Part shown: positions 14,536 through 23,478 of the stretch, in pieces
Layout of the letters: each line of letters begins with the position of its first letter
Position numbering within the stretch: position 1 is the stretch's first letter
Source: Limimaricola sp. G21655-S1
GTDB lineage: Bacteria; Pseudomonadota; Alphaproteobacteria; Rhodobacterales; Rhodobacteraceae
Assembly (NCBI RefSeq): GCF_027213785.1
Contig: NZ_JAPWGO010000004.1
Coordinates: 124,001 to 188,000, forward strand
Direction of reading: 5' to 3'
Length of the DNA: 64,000 nt
Program-made: the position numbers and the translations under genes
The notes under the pieces: model-generated
What the model saw: only the letters and a program-made list of their open reading frames with translations
What the model was told of the DNA's origin: nothing
The model's database searches: none

Positions 14536-16043
14536 CACCGACCCGCAACATCCTCATCGTCATGGCCGACCAGCTGAACGGAACGCTGTTCCCCGACGGT
14601 CCGGCAGACTGGCTGCACGCGCCGAACCTCAAGAAGCTCGCCGCGCGCTCGACCCGCTTCGCCAATGCCTATACCGGCAGCCCGCTCTGCGCGCCGGGGC
14701 GGGCATCCTTCATGTCGGGCCAGCTGCCGTTCCGCACCGGCGTCTACGACAACGCCGCCGAGTTCCCCTCGGACATCCCGACCTTTGCGCATCACCTGCG
14801 CCGCGCCGGCTGGCAGACCTGCCTGTCGGGCAAGATGCATTTCGTCGGTCCCGACCAGCTGCACGGCTTCGAGGAGCGGCTCACCACCGACATCTACCCC
14901 GCCGATTTCGGCTGGACCCCGGATTGGCGCAAGCCGGGCGAGCGGATCGACTGGTGGTATCACAACCTCGGATCGGTCACCGGCGCCGGGGTCGCCGAGA
15001 TCACCAACCAGCTCGAATATGACGACGATGTCGCGCATCAGGCCAAGACCAAGCTCTACGATCTGGCGCGCGGCCATGACGCGCGGCCCTGGTGCCTGAC
15101 GGTGAGCTTCACCCATCCGCATGATCCCTACGTGGCGCGGCGCAAATACTGGGACCTCTACAACGATTGCGACCATCTCGACGCGCCGGGTGAGGCGATC
15201 CCCTACCAGCAGATGGATCCGCATTCGAAGCGGCTCTGGGACGCCTGCGACGCGAACAGCTTCGAGATCACGCAAGAGCAGGTCCGCCGGGCCCGGCAGG
15301 GCTACTTCGCCAATATCAGCTATGTCGACGACAAGCTGGGCGAGCTTTTGCAGGTGCTCGAGGACACGCGACAGGAGGCGATCGTGGTCTTCGTCTCGGA
15401 CCATGGCGACATGCTCGGGGACCGCGGGCTGTGGTTCAAGATGAGCTTCTTCGAGGGCTCGGCACGGGTGCCGCTGATGATCTCGGCCGCCGGCATGGAG
15501 CCTGCTCTCGTCACCGACCCGGTCTCGGCCATCGACGTGACCCCGACGCTGTGCGATCTCGCCGGCGTCGACATGTCCGAAGTCACGCCCTGGACCGATG
15601 GCGAAAGCCTCGTGCCGCTCGGGCAGGGCGCGAAACGCCAGACGCCCGTGGCGATGGAATACGCCGCCGAAGGTTCGATCGCGCCGATGATCGCCCTGCG
15701 CGAGGGGCGCTTCAAATACACCGCCTGTCCGGTCGATCCCGAACAGCTCTTCGATCTCGAGGCCGATCCGGCCGAGCGATCCAACCTCGCCGCCGATCCC
15801 GCCCATGCCGAGACGCTCGAGCGGTTTCGGGCCATGGCCGCGGAGCGCTGGAACCTCGATCTCGCCGATGCCCAGGTACGCCAGAGCCAGGCCCGCCGCT
15901 GGGTGGTTTACGAAGCGCTGCGCCAGGGCGGCTACTACCCGTGGGACTACCAGCCGCTGCGCGCCGCTTCCGAGCGATACATGCGCAACCACATGGACCT
16001 GAACATTCTCGAGGAGAGCCAGCGCTATCCACGCGGCGAGTGA
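14532..16043 (+). CDS. betC: Choline-sulfatase
   Basis: A 503-residue type I sulfatase that hydrolyses choline-O-sulfate to choline and sulfate, feeding BetA. Cys53 in the sulfatase signature CAPGR (C-x-P-x-R) is the residue oxidised to formylglycine. Metal-binding residues are visible in [11 protein letters not shown] and in [13 protein letters not shown]. The C-terminal block ([17 protein letters not shown]) is specific to choline sulfatases. Its start overlaps betI by 4 nt. Presence of betC shows that choline sulfate as well as choline can be used for betaine synthesis or as C, N and S source. No signal peptide is present, so it is cytoplasmic. Confidence 0.95.
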   Translation: MTPTRNILIVMADQLNGTLFPDGPADWLHAPNLKKLAARSTRFANAYTGSPLCAPGRASFMSGQLPFRTGVYDNAAEFPSDIPTFAHHLRRAGWQTCLSGKMHFVGPDQLHGFEERLTTDIYPADFGWTPDWRKPGERIDWWYHNLGSVTGAGVAEITNQLEYDDDVAHQAKTKLYDLARGHDARPWCLTVSFTHPHDPYVARRKYWDLYNDCDHLDAPGEAIPYQQMDPHSKRLWDACDANSFEITQEQVRRARQGYFANISYVDDKLGELLQVLEDTRQEAIVVFVSDHGDMLGDRGLWFKMSFFEGSARVPLMISAAGMEPALVTDPVSAIDVTPTLCDLAGVDMSEVTPWTDGESLVPLGQGAKRQTPVAMEYAAEGSIAPMIALREGRFKYTACPVDPEQLFDLEADPAERSNLAADPAHAETLERFRAMAAERWNLDLADAQVRQSQARRWVVYEALRQGGYYPWDYQPLRAASERYMRNHMDLNILEESQRYPRGE

Positions 16044-16077
16044 GCGCTCCCTTTCACCTTTGCGAAAGCACGCAGTC

Positions 16078-17535
16078 ATGACCTATCCGACCCAACCCGA
16101 GGCCAGCCACTTCATCGACGGCGCCTATGTCGAGGACGACAGCGGCGCGGCCATTCCCGTGATCTACCCGGCCACCGGGGAAACCATCGCCACGCTGCAT
16201 TCGGCGACGCCCGCTCTCGTCGATCGGGCTCTGGCGGCAGCCAGGCGGGCGCAACCTGCCTGGGCGGCGATGACCGGAACCGAGCGCGGCCGCATCCTGC
16301 GCCGCGCCGCCGACATCATGCGCGCCCGCAACCGCGAACTGTCGGAGCTGGAGACGAAGGACACCGGCAAGCCGTTGCAGGAAACGCTGGTGGCCGACGC
16401 CACCTCGGGTGCCGACGCGCTGGAATATTTCGGCGGTCTGGCCGCGACGCTGTCGGGCGAGCACATCCAGATGGGCGAGGACTTCGTCTATACCCGCCGC
16501 GAGGCGCTGGGCGTGGCAGTGGGGATCGGCGCGTGGAACTATCCCACCCAGATCGCCTGCTGGAAGGCCGCGCCCGCGCTCGCCTGCGGCAACACCATGG
16601 TGTTCAAGCCCTCCGAGACCACGCCGCTCTCGGCGCTCAAGGTGGCCGAGATCCTGCTGGAAGCGGGCGCACCGCCGGGCGTGTTCAACGTGGTGCAGGG
16701 CTATGGCGAGGTAGGCGCGCAACTCGTCGAGGACGAGCGCGTGGCCAAGGTTTCGCTCACCGGTTCGGTGCCGACGGGGCGCAAGGTCTACTCGGCCGCC
16801 GCTTCGGGCATGAAGTCGGTGACGATGGAGCTTGGAGGCAAGTCGCCGCTCGTCATCTTCGACGATGCCAGCCTCGAGGATGCGGTCTCCGCGGCGATCA
16901 ACGCGAACTTCTACTCGACGGGTCAGGTCTGCTCCAACGGCACCCGCGTCTTCGTGCAGGACGGCATCCGGGAGGCCTTCCTCAAGCGGCTGAGCGAACG
17001 GCTGAAGGGGGTGAAAGCGGGGGATCCGCTCGATGAGGAAACCAATTTCGGGCCGATGGTCTCCGAGCGCCAGCGCGAGATCGTCGAGGGGTTCATCGCC
17101 AAGGGAAGCGAGGAAGGCGCGCGCCTCGTCGCCGGTGGCGGTCGCCCCGAGGGCGCCGGCTTCTGGATCGAACCCACGGTCTTCGCCGATGTCGAGGACG
17201 ACATGACCATCGCGCGCGAAGAGATCTTCGGCCCGGTCATGTCGGTGTTCGGTTTCGCGACCGAAGAGGAGGTGCTCGAGCGCGCCAATGCCACGATTTA
17301 TGGCCTCTCCGCCGGTGTCTTCACCCGCGATCTCGCTCGCGCGCACCGGATGGTAGCGGGGCTTCAGGCGGGGTCGTGCTGGATCAACACCTACAATCTG
17401 ACGCCGGTCGAGGCGCCCTTCGGCGGCATGAAGATGTCCGGCGTAGGGCGTGAGAACGGACAGGTGGCGATCGAGCACTGGAGCCAGCTCAAGACCGTCT
17501 ACGTGGCGATGGGTGCGGTCGAAGCGCCCTTCTGA
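16078..17535 (+). CDS. betB: Betaine-aldehyde dehydrogenase
   Basis: A 485-residue NAD(P)-dependent aldehyde dehydrogenase that converts betaine aldehyde to glycine betaine. The catalytic Cys is C285 in [12 protein letters not shown], the general base Glu is E251 in MELGGKSP, and the coenzyme loop FTGS-type motif is SLTGSVPTG. The sequence CSNGTRVFV is characteristic of BetB. I chose ATG at 16078; a TTG six codons earlier is possible. It lies 34 bp after betC and is separated from betA by two overlapping hairpins. Confidence 0.95.
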   Translation: MTYPTQPEASHFIDGAYVEDDSGAAIPVIYPATGETIATLHSATPALVDRALAAARRAQPAWAAMTGTERGRILRRAADIMRARNRELSELETKDTGKPLQETLVADATSGADALEYFGGLAATLSGEHIQMGEDFVYTRREALGVAVGIGAWNYPTQIACWKAAPALACGNTMVFKPSETTPLSALKVAEILLEAGAPPGVFNVVQGYGEVGAQLVEDERVAKVSLTGSVPTGRKVYSAAASGMKSVTMELGGKSPLVIFDDASLEDAVSAAINANFYSTGQVCSNGTRVFVQDGIREAFLKRLSERLKGVKAGDPLDEETNFGPMVSERQREIVEGFIAKGSEEGARLVAGGGRPEGAGFWIEPTVFADVEDDMTIAREEIFGPVMSVFGFATEEEVLERANATIYGLSAGVFTRDLARAHRMVAGLQAGSCWINTYNLTPVEAPFGGMKMSGVGRENGQVAIEHWSQLKTVYVAMGAVEAPF

Positions 17536-17546
17536 GCGGCCGAGAG

Positions 17547-17568
17547 CCGGATTATTGCAATAATCCGG
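17547..17568 (+). promoter_or_regulatory. Hairpin A between betB and betA
   Basis: Perfect 22-bp palindrome with arms CCGGATTATTG and CAATAATCCGG. Its last four bases (CCGG, 17565-17568) are also the first four bases of hairpin B, so the two full structures exclude each other. Confidence 0.6.
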
Positions 17569-17596
17569 ACCGGACATTTCCAAATGTCCGGTCCGG
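17565..17596 (+). promoter_or_regulatory. Hairpin B between betB and betA
   Basis: Arms CCGGACCGGACATTT and AAATGTCCGGTCCGG pair perfectly over 15 bp around a CC spacer. It ends one base before the AGGA ribosome site of betA (17598-17601). It may tune betA translation, process the mRNA, or partly terminate transcription. Confidence 0.6.
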
Positions 17597-17606
17597 CAGG
17601 ACATGG

Positions 17607-19271
17607 ATGACCAGCATGGAAGCGGATTACGTGATCGTCGGAGCCGGCAGCGCCGGCTGTACCATGGCCTATCGCCTGTCCGAGGCGGGGCGCAGCGTTA
17701 TCGTCATCGAGCATGGTGGTACCGATGCCGGGCCGTTCATCCAGATGCCCGGCGCGCTGAGCTACCCAATGAACATGTCGCGCTACGATTGGGGCTATCG
17801 CTCCGAGCCCGAACCTCATCTGGGTGGCCGGCGCCTGGCGACCCCGCGCGGCAAAGTGATCGGTGGCTCGTCCTCGATCAACGGCATGGTCTATGTGCGC
17901 GGCCATGCGCGCGATTTCGATACCTGGTCCGAGTTGGGAGCCAAGGGCTGGGACTACGCCTCCGTGCTTCCCTATTTCAAACGGATGGAAAACTGGCATG
18001 ACGGGGGCCATGGGGGTGATCCCGCCCGCCGGGGGCATGACGGACCGCTCCATGTCACACGCGGACCGCGCGACAACCCGTTGACCCGCGCCTTCGTCGA
18101 GGCCGGCGGGCAGGCGGGCTACCCACTCACCGACGATTACAACGGCGAGAAGCAGGAAGGCTTCGGACCCATGGAGGCGACGATCTGGCAGGGGACCCGC
18201 TGGTCCGCCGCCAATGCCTATCTGCGTCCTGCGCTCAAGCGCGACAACTGCACGCTTCTGCGCGGCCTCGCGCATCGCGTGGTGATCGAAGAGGGCCGCG
18301 CGAGGGGCGTGGAGATAAGTCGCGGGTCGAAGACCGAGGTGATACGGGCGCGCGCCGAGGTGATCATCGCGGCCTCGTCGATCAACTCGCCCAAGCTGCT
18401 GATGCTGTCGGGCATCGGCCCGGCCGCACATCTGTCCGAGCACGGCATCGCAGTCGTCGCCGATCGCCCGGGCGTCGGCCGTAACCTGCAGGATCATCTC
18501 GAGATGTATATCCAGATGGCCGCGACGCAACCGGTCTCGCTGTTCAGCCACTGGAACCTCTGGGGCAAGGGCAAGGTCGGCACGCAATGGATGCTGACAC
18601 GCTCGGGTCTCGGCGCCTCGAACCAGTTCGAGAGCGCAGGCTTCATCCGCTCGCGCGCGGGCGTCGAATATCCGGACATCCAGTATCACTTCCTGCCCAT
18701 GGCTGTGCGCTATGACGGGCAGGCGGCCGCCGAAGGGCATGGATTTCAGGCCCATGTCGGCCCAATGCGTTCGGATTCGCGCGGGCAGGTAACCTTGGCA
18801 TCCGCCGATCCCGCCGAGGCGCCGAAGATCCTGTTCAACTACATGTCGACCGAGAAGGATTGGGAGGACTTCAGGATCTGCATCCGCCTGACCCGCGAGA
18901 TCTTCGGTCAGCGCGCCTTCGCACCCTATCGCGGTCACGAGATCCTTCCGGGGGATGATGTCCAGACCGACGAGCAGTTGAACGACGCGATCCGCGAACA
19001 TGTCGAGAGCGCGTACCACCCCTGCGGCACCTGCCGGATGGGCGCGGCGGAGGATACGGGCGCGGTGGTCGATCCCGAATGCCGGGTGATCGGGGTCGAG
19101 GGCCTGCGCGTGGCCGACAGTTCGATCTTTCCACGCATCACCAATGGCAACCTCAACGCTCCTTCGATCATGGTGGGGGAAAAGGCATCGGACCACATCC
19201 TCGGCCGCAGCCTCGCCGCTTTGGATGAAAAACCGTGGATTCACCCCGCATGGCGTGTGGCGCAACGGTGA
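17607..19271 (+). CDS. betA: Choline dehydrogenase
   Basis: A 554-residue GMC-family flavoprotein that oxidises choline to betaine aldehyde, membrane-associated and linked to the respiratory chain. The FAD-binding dinucleotide motif VGAGSAGC begins at about residue 11, the GMC signature [15 protein letters not shown] is at about 90, and the catalytic His region reads [12 protein letters not shown] near the C-terminus. The ATG at 17607 has AGGA five bases upstream. It is the last gene of betICBA. No obvious terminator follows before the nuclease gene 81 bp downstream. Confidence 0.95.
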   Translation: MTSMEADYVIVGAGSAGCTMAYRLSEAGRSVIVIEHGGTDAGPFIQMPGALSYPMNMSRYDWGYRSEPEPHLGGRRLATPRGKVIGGSSSINGMVYVRGHARDFDTWSELGAKGWDYASVLPYFKRMENWHDGGHGGDPARRGHDGPLHVTRGPRDNPLTRAFVEAGGQAGYPLTDDYNGEKQEGFGPMEATIWQGTRWSAANAYLRPALKRDNCTLLRGLAHRVVIEEGRARGVEISRGSKTEVIRARAEVIIAASSINSPKLLMLSGIGPAAHLSEHGIAVVADRPGVGRNLQDHLEMYIQMAATQPVSLFSHWNLWGKGKVGTQWMLTRSGLGASNQFESAGFIRSRAGVEYPDIQYHFLPMAVRYDGQAAAEGHGFQAHVGPMRSDSRGQVTLASADPAEAPKILFNYMSTEKDWEDFRICIRLTREIFGQRAFAPYRGHEILPGDDVQTDEQLNDAIREHVESAYHPCGTCRMGAAEDTGAVVDPECRVIGVEGLRVADSSIFPRITNGNLNAPSIMVGEKASDHILGRSLAALDEKPWIHPAWRVAQR

Positions 19272-19352
19272 TTTTCGCCTGGAGCACGAAGTTCCTAATT
19301 TAAAGTTAACGAAACACTTGCCGGAGGCCTCGAAAGCGCCGAGATCTCCGGC

Positions 19353-20030
19353 ATGGCCTGTTTCGCGATCCTCGCCCTGCTCGGGTTGTGCTCTACCGAG
19401 CCTGCTCCCACCGGTCCTGCGGGACGCATCTCCGTGATCGATGGCGACACGATCGATGTGGGCGGCGCGCGGGTGCGGCTGCACGGCGTCGATGCACCAG
19501 AGAACGCGCAGAGCTGCGGCACCGGATCGGGGGCGCAATGGGACTGCGGTGATTGGGTCACGCAGGAAGCCTCGCTGCGCTTTGCAGGCCGCAAGGCGGT
19601 CTGCGAGACCGTCGATATAGATCGCTACGAGCGCATCGTTGCGCGCTGCGCGGTGGATGGCACCGATATCGGTGAGGCGCTGGTCTCCGAGGGGCTGGCC
19701 TTGGCCTATGTCGAATATTCCGACGCCTATGTGCAAAGCGAGGCCGCCGCGCGGCAGGCAGGACGGGGCATCTGGCGCGGTGAGGTCGAAGCTCCATGGG
19801 ACTGGCGGCGTGCCAAGCGCGAGGGCCAGGCAGCCTCCGTGCCCACGCAGGAACGTGTCGAGGCCGGCGGATGCGCCATCAAGGGCAACGTCTCAAGCCG
19901 GGGCCGTATCTATCATATGCCGGGCGATCCGCTTTACGGACGCACCAAGATCGACACCAGCGCGGGCGAGCGCTGGTTCTGTAATGAGAGCGAGGCCCGC
20001 CGCGCAGGCTGGCGTCCCGCCGGAAGCTGA
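19353..20030 (+). CDS. Secreted thermonuclease-like (SNase) protein
   Basis: A 225-residue protein with a hydrophobic N-terminus (MACFAILALLGLC) and a staphylococcal-nuclease fold (about 25-150): ISVIDGDTIDVGG, RLHGVDAPE, and a catalytic-like RYERIVARC. A C-terminal Cys-containing block (GGCAIKGNVSSRGRIYHMPG, then WFCNESEARRAGW) is the repeat seen at the end of many alphaproteobacterial SNase proteins. It probably degrades or scavenges extracellular nucleic acid. The ribosome site is weak. A short GC hairpin follows the stop. Confidence 0.85.
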   Translation: MACFAILALLGLCSTEPAPTGPAGRISVIDGDTIDVGGARVRLHGVDAPENAQSCGTGSGAQWDCGDWVTQEASLRFAGRKAVCETVDIDRYERIVARCAVDGTDIGEALVSEGLALAYVEYSDAYVQSEAAARQAGRGIWRGEVEAPWDWRRAKREGQAASVPTQERVEAGGCAIKGNVSSRGRIYHMPGDPLYGRTKIDTSAGERWFCNESEARRAGWRPAGS

Positions 20031-20044
20031 TAGGTCCCGGCCTC

Positions 20045-20059
20045 GGGGCGGCGCGCCCC
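20045..20059 (+). terminator. Short GC hairpin after the SNase gene
   Basis: GGGGCG-GCG-CGCCCC begins 15 bp after the stop and is followed by TTGTG. The U content is low, so termination efficiency is uncertain. Confidence 0.4.
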
Positions 20060-20264
20060 TTGTGACTGGAGCCCGATTGGTTCGGAGCAGGAGCGAGAAA
20101 TGTTCTCCGGGATGATGCAGGGCAGGGACCATCCCGGCATTCTGCCTCTCATCTCGCGTGCTTGGGCCGAGGGAATGCGCTGCACGGGATGGTGCGGCGG
20201 CGCGTGGCGGGCTATCAGCCGGTCTGCCGCACCCGACGCGGCGCAGCCCGAGGACTTGACTGAC

Positions 20265-20648
20265 ATGGAAAAGCATCGCGGATTTCCCGGCCGGCTGCCC
20301 GGCACCGATTTCCAGTTCACCATCCGCCGCGCCGCCAAGGAGGGTCCGACCAAGATCATCCGCCGCGAGCGCTTTCGCGACCGCCGCCCGCCCGATCGCC
20401 GCGCCGACGAGGGCTTCATGGCCGCGCTTTGGGCGCATTTCGGCGAGGAGCCTTTCGTGCGTGGCAATCTCGACGCCGGGCGGCTGAGCTGGCTCTTCGG
20501 CCGCGAGGTGGTACCCGCCGAGGACCCCTTCGACCCGCAGGATTACGACGCGCTGCTGCGCATCGACGTGGCGCAGGCGCGGCGCTCCTTTCCGGACGTG
20601 TTCGGCGAGAGCGACGACGATGACGAGGTCGAAGACGAGGATTGGTAG
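20265..20648 (+). CDS. Conserved hypothetical protein, acidic C-terminus
   Basis: A 127-residue soluble protein with no domain I can name. The N-terminal half is basic (TIRRAAKEGPTKIIRRERFRDRRPPDRR) and the C-terminal end is a run of Asp and Glu (ESDDDDEVEDEDW). I chose ATG 20265, with GAGGA ten bases upstream, because the conserved-looking part begins there. An in-frame ATG at 20100 has a better spaced AGGAG and would add 55 residues of atypical composition, so the start is unsure. Confidence 0.7.
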   Translation: MEKHRGFPGRLPGTDFQFTIRRAAKEGPTKIIRRERFRDRRPPDRRADEGFMAALWAHFGEEPFVRGNLDAGRLSWLFGREVVPAEDPFDPQDYDALLRIDVAQARRSFPDVFGESDDDDEVEDEDW

Positions 20649-20827
20649 AGACCTCGCGAACCGGGTTCGGGAGAAAATCTCCCCCACGGGGCGGCGGGTT
20701 GTCGCCCATGCCCCGGCTCAGGACCCGGACGCGACCCGAGCCGCGCCGGTCTCACTTGCACAGGCCTCTGCGAAGTGGCAGTGACGTCTTCATCTGGGGC
20801 ACAACCATTCATTTTCGGAGACCAAGA

Positions 20828-21046
20828 ATGGCATCCATGTTCAAACTCTTCGGCGCGCTCGGCGTCGCCGCCACCCTCGCTGCCTGTGGCGCGACCCCCG
20901 GCGAGCGTGCAGCCACCGGTGCGCTGGCTGGCGCTGCCGCTGCCGAACTGACTGGCGAAGACGCCGTGACCGGCGCGCTGGTCGGCGGTGCGATCGGCGG
21001 CATCGCGCCCTGCGTGACCAACCCGAACGCGGCCGGCTGCTACTAA
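20828..21046 (+). CDS. Small glycine-zipper lipoprotein
   Basis: A 72-residue protein with a lipoprotein signal (MASMFKLFGALGVAATLAAC, lipobox Cys20). The mature part has Gly/Ala-rich segments (ATGALAGAAAAEL, TGALVGGAIGGI) like the YMGG glycine-zipper or entericidin-like small outer-membrane lipoproteins, and ends with two Cys (PCVTNPNAAGCY) that could form a disulfide. CGGAG lies eight bases before the ATG. A good intrinsic terminator follows. Exact role unknown. Confidence 0.85.
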   Translation: MASMFKLFGALGVAATLAACGATPGERAATGALAGAAAAELTGEDAVTGALVGGAIGGIAPCVTNPNAAGCY

Positions 21047-21093
21047 GCGCACCGCGCCTTCCGGCCTTGGTCGGAGGCGATTGATCTTCAGGG

Positions 21094-21122
21094 CCGCCGG
21101 GGGAAACCTCGGCGGTTCTTTT
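21094..21122 (+). terminator. Intrinsic terminator of the glycine-zipper lipoprotein gene
   Basis: CCGCCG pairs with CGGCGG around a G-rich GAAA-loop interior and is followed by TTCTTTT. It lies 48 bp after the stop codon. Confidence 0.8.
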
Positions 21123-21135
21123 CGTCTCGGGATCG

Positions 21136-21172
21136 AGATAATGCCGGGGCGCGTTCCGCTCCGCCGTTATCT
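21136..21172. other. Long hairpin in the lipoprotein-DUF4174 intergenic region
   Basis: Outer arms AGATAA and TTATCT and inner arms CGGGGCG and CGCTCCG (one G-U pair) form a 37-nt two-part stem. It lies between the convergent terminators and could be an extragenic palindrome or part of a small RNA. Confidence 0.4.
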
Positions 21173-21216
21173 ATCACGATGCCGACAAGAGGCTCTCCTA
21201 CCGGTTTCTACGTCCC

Positions 21217-21243
21217 TAAAAAGGAAAGCCGAGGCTGCGGCTC
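21217..21243 (-). terminator. Intrinsic terminator for the DUF4174 transcript
   Basis: On the minus strand AGCCG-CAGCCT-CGGCT is followed by TTCCTTTTT. It lies about 90-115 nt after the DUF4174 stop, giving that mRNA a long 3' UTR, or it ends a separate small RNA. Confidence 0.65.
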
Positions 21244-21333
21244 GAACATTCCGCTTCGAATCGCGTGTGGTTCGGGTGAACCGCCATTGCCCCGTAAGGG
21301 CCCAGGCAACTAGCCGGTCGTGTCGCAGAGGTA

Positions 21334-21837
21334 CTACCGCGTCTCCAATGCCTGAGCGCCCGCCCCGCCCACGGGGCGGTTGGCGTCGCGGATCTCCTGC
21401 TGGCGCAGCGGCAGCTTGTCGATCGCATGAATCAACTCGCGTCCCGTGAAGGGGGCGGGCTTGCGTTGCGCGATGCGCCCGTCCTTGCCGATCAAGATCA
21501 CCGCGAAGCCGCGCGGGCGCAGCGCCCGGCGGATCGGGCTGCGCGCCTCGGGGGCGGTGTCGATCAGGACGATCACGTCGCGCGCCGCCAACTCGTCGAT
21601 CCGCTCCGCCAGAAACCCCATCTGCCGCTCGAACTGCGGATCGCCCGGCCCGTCGGCGAAGACGATGATGGGGCGGGCGCGAAACTCGAAATCCTCCAGC
21701 TCCGCCTCGCCCACCGGGTAGGCCGCGCGCGGCTCTTCCTGCCAGCGCTCCAGAAGCTCCGGCGCCTCCTGTGCCGCGGCGAGGGGGGCGGCCCAAAGCA
21801 GGGCGAGGAGCGCGAACAGGGAATGAAACTGTGTCAT
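21334..21837 (-). CDS. Secreted DUF4174-family protein
   Basis: A 167-residue exported protein with signal peptide MTQFHSLFALLALLWAAPLAAA. The mature domain (RPIIVFADGPGDPQFERQMG, VIVLIDTAP, GFAVILIGKDGRIAQRKPAPF) matches the DUF4174 family, which has a thioredoxin-like alpha/beta arrangement with a KDG-x-x-K/R motif but no CxxC. Function unknown. The ATG at 21837 gives an immediate signal peptide, although the AGGG before it is very close; an ATG ten codons upstream is possible. Confidence 0.8.
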   Translation of the reverse strand: MTQFHSLFALLALLWAAPLAAAQEAPELLERWQEEPRAAYPVGEAELEDFEFRARPIIVFADGPGDPQFERQMGFLAERIDELAARDVIVLIDTAPEARSPIRRALRPRGFAVILIGKDGRIAQRKPAPFTGRELIHAIDKLPLRQQEIRDANRPVGGAGAQALETR

Positions 21838-22259
21838 GCCCTCAACATAGGCGCGAATGTCGCTCACGCGAAGGGTGCTGCGACAAACGGTGCGGGGTAG
21901 GGCGCAACGTCCCGTTTCGGGATCGGAAAGAAAGATCGCCGACTACCGAGATTGCGGTATCGCAGAGGGCGCATGCTCGGCCGAGAAAAAGGTCGCCCGC
22001 CTCAGCTCCAAGCATGAACCCCCTGGTACGTGTTCGCCACAGCACCGAACGCTTCCGTGTCGCGAGCAAGGTTGGCCGTGTTGGTGCCGGGCTAGCTTGA
22101 TCAGGGAGACGGCGCCTCCCCATGCAGTACCATGCCCGTCGGTTCGCATTCCCGATATGAAGGCAAGACACCCGCCCGCGACCCACAGGGCTCTTGCGGC
22201 GCCCGGCGGGACGCGACATCACAGGGTCCGACGTCACCCGCCCTTCGGAGCCCCGCGAG
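21838..22259. other. 422-bp intergenic region
   Basis: Divergent region between the DUF4174 gene and the acetyltransferase gene. Open frames on both strands have no ribosome site and no recognisable product. A small hairpin TCCCG-TTT-CGGGA lies near 21911. I see nothing else I can support. Confidence 0.5.
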
Positions 22260-22730
22260 ATGATCCGCCCCGCCACGCCAGACGATGCGCCCGCCCTTTC
22301 CGCCATTTGGAACCGGGTGATCCGCGAAACCACTTCGATCTTCAACGCGACCGAGCGCAGCGAGGCAGAGATCGCCGAGATTACCCTGTCCGGCGATCCC
22401 TTTTTCGTCTGGGACGAGGATGGGGTGAAAGGCATGGCCCGCTGGTTTCCGTTTCGCGGCACGGACGGCTACCGTCATACCGTCGAGCACACGATCCTGC
22501 TCGCCTCCGGCCTGCAGGGGCGCGGCGTCGGTCAGGCGATGATGCAGCGGCTTTTCGAGACCGCCCGGGAGGCGGACAAGCACGTCATGGTGGCCTGCGT
22601 TACGGCGGAAAACACGGCCGGCATCGCCTTTCACGAACGCATGGGCTTCGTGCGCACCGGCACCATGCCCGAGGTGGGGCGCAAGTTCGGCCGTTGGCTC
22701 GACCTCGCGATCCTGCAGAAACGACTCTGA
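22260..22730 (+). CDS. GNAT-family N-acetyltransferase (phosphinothricin-acetyltransferase-like)
   Basis: A 156-residue acetyl-CoA-dependent acyltransferase. MIRPATPDDAPALSAIWNRVI is the first strand and helix, the acetyl-CoA loop is LQGRGVGQAMMQ, and AENTAGIAFHERMGFVRTGTMPEVGRKFGRWLDLAIL is the C-terminal half typical of the PAT/MddA-like subfamily acting on methionine sulfone, sulfoximine or phosphinothricin. Substrate inferred only at that level. GGAG lies nine bases before the ATG at 22260. Confidence 0.88.
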   Translation: MIRPATPDDAPALSAIWNRVIRETTSIFNATERSEAEIAEITLSGDPFFVWDEDGVKGMARWFPFRGTDGYRHTVEHTILLASGLQGRGVGQAMMQRLFETAREADKHVMVACVTAENTAGIAFHERMGFVRTGTMPEVGRKFGRWLDLAILQKRL

Positions 22731-22761
22731 CAATGCCGCAACGCGGCGCTAAGGTGGCCCC

Positions 22762-23478
22762 ATGTCGATCTGGACCCGCATAGCCGAGATCATCGCCGCG
22801 TTGAGGCAGGGCGAAAGCCTCGCCTCGATCTTCGACCGGCTGCGCACGCCGCCCGAACGTTCGGTGGCCTTCGCCATCGCGGTGATCGCTCTGGGCGCAA
22901 AGATGGCCAAGGCCGACGGTCAGGTGACGCGCGGCGAGGTCGCGGCCTTCCGCGAGGTCTTTACGATCCCGCCCGAGGAGGAGGCCAATGCCGCTCGGGT
23001 GTTCAACATCGCGCGCACCGACGTGGCGGGATTCGAGGATTACGCCCGCAAGATCGCCGCGATGTTCGGGGGCGAGAAGGGGCCGCTTTGCGACCTGATG
23101 GAGGGGCTGTTTCACATCGCGCTCGCGGATGGCGACTACCACCCGGCGGAGAACGCCTTTCTCAAACGCGTCGCCGAGATCTTCGAGATCGATGCGCGGG
23201 CCTTCGCGCGGCTGCGCGCGCGATTCGTGCCGGATTGCGAGCCCGATCCGTGGGATGTCCTCGGCGTGACCCCCGACGAAGGGCGCGATGCCGCTCGCAG
23301 CGCTTGGCGCGCCATCGTGCGCGAAACCCATCCCGACCGGCTCGCCGCGCGGGGCTTGCCGGAGGAGGCGATGAAGCTGGCCGAAAGCCGTCTGATCGCC
23401 GCCAACCGCGCCTGGGAACGGATCGAGGCGGGGCAGGGCCATGCCATGGCGCCGGGTGGCGAGGGGAACCGCGCCTGA
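22762..23478 (+). CDS. TerB-DnaJ (DjlA-like) co-chaperone
   Basis: A 238-residue protein with an all-helical TerB/DjlA domain (about 35-155, repeated KADGQVTRGE and ADGDYHPAEN motifs) followed by a C-terminal J domain (about 165-228, DPWDVLGVTPDEG, with the HPD tripeptide in RETHPDRLAARG). Unlike enterobacterial DjlA it has no clear N-terminal membrane anchor. It probably stimulates a DnaK-type chaperone. The stop shares its last base with the next start (TGATG). Confidence 0.88.
   Translation: MSIWTRIAEIIAALRQGESLASIFDRLRTPPERSVAFAIAVIALGAKMAKADGQVTRGEVAAFREVFTIPPEEEANAARVFNIARTDVAGFEDYARKIAAMFGGEKGPLCDLMEGLFHIALADGDYHPAENAFLKRVAEIFEIDARAFARLRARFVPDCEPDPWDVLGVTPDEGRDAARSAWRAIVRETHPDRLAARGLPEEAMKLAESRLIAANRAWERIEAGQGHAMAPGGEGNRA

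Noticed and set aside
19290-19320. CtrA-type TTAA-N7-TTAA box upstream of the SNase gene
   Set aside because: TTAA pairs occur, but the spacing is wrong. The other TTAA-containing intergenic spots I checked (near 6630, 27206, 36391, 45420, 60855) also fail.
21123-21333. 6S RNA or other named small RNA in the lipoprotein-DUF4174 gap
   Set aside because: There is structure and a terminator, but I cannot match the conserved 6S bubble or any other RNA family by eye.
21857-22783. 308-codon plus frame spanning the intergenic gap and the acetyltransferase
   Set aside because: Runs in another frame through the acetyltransferase, lacks a ribosome site and gives no recognisable sequence.
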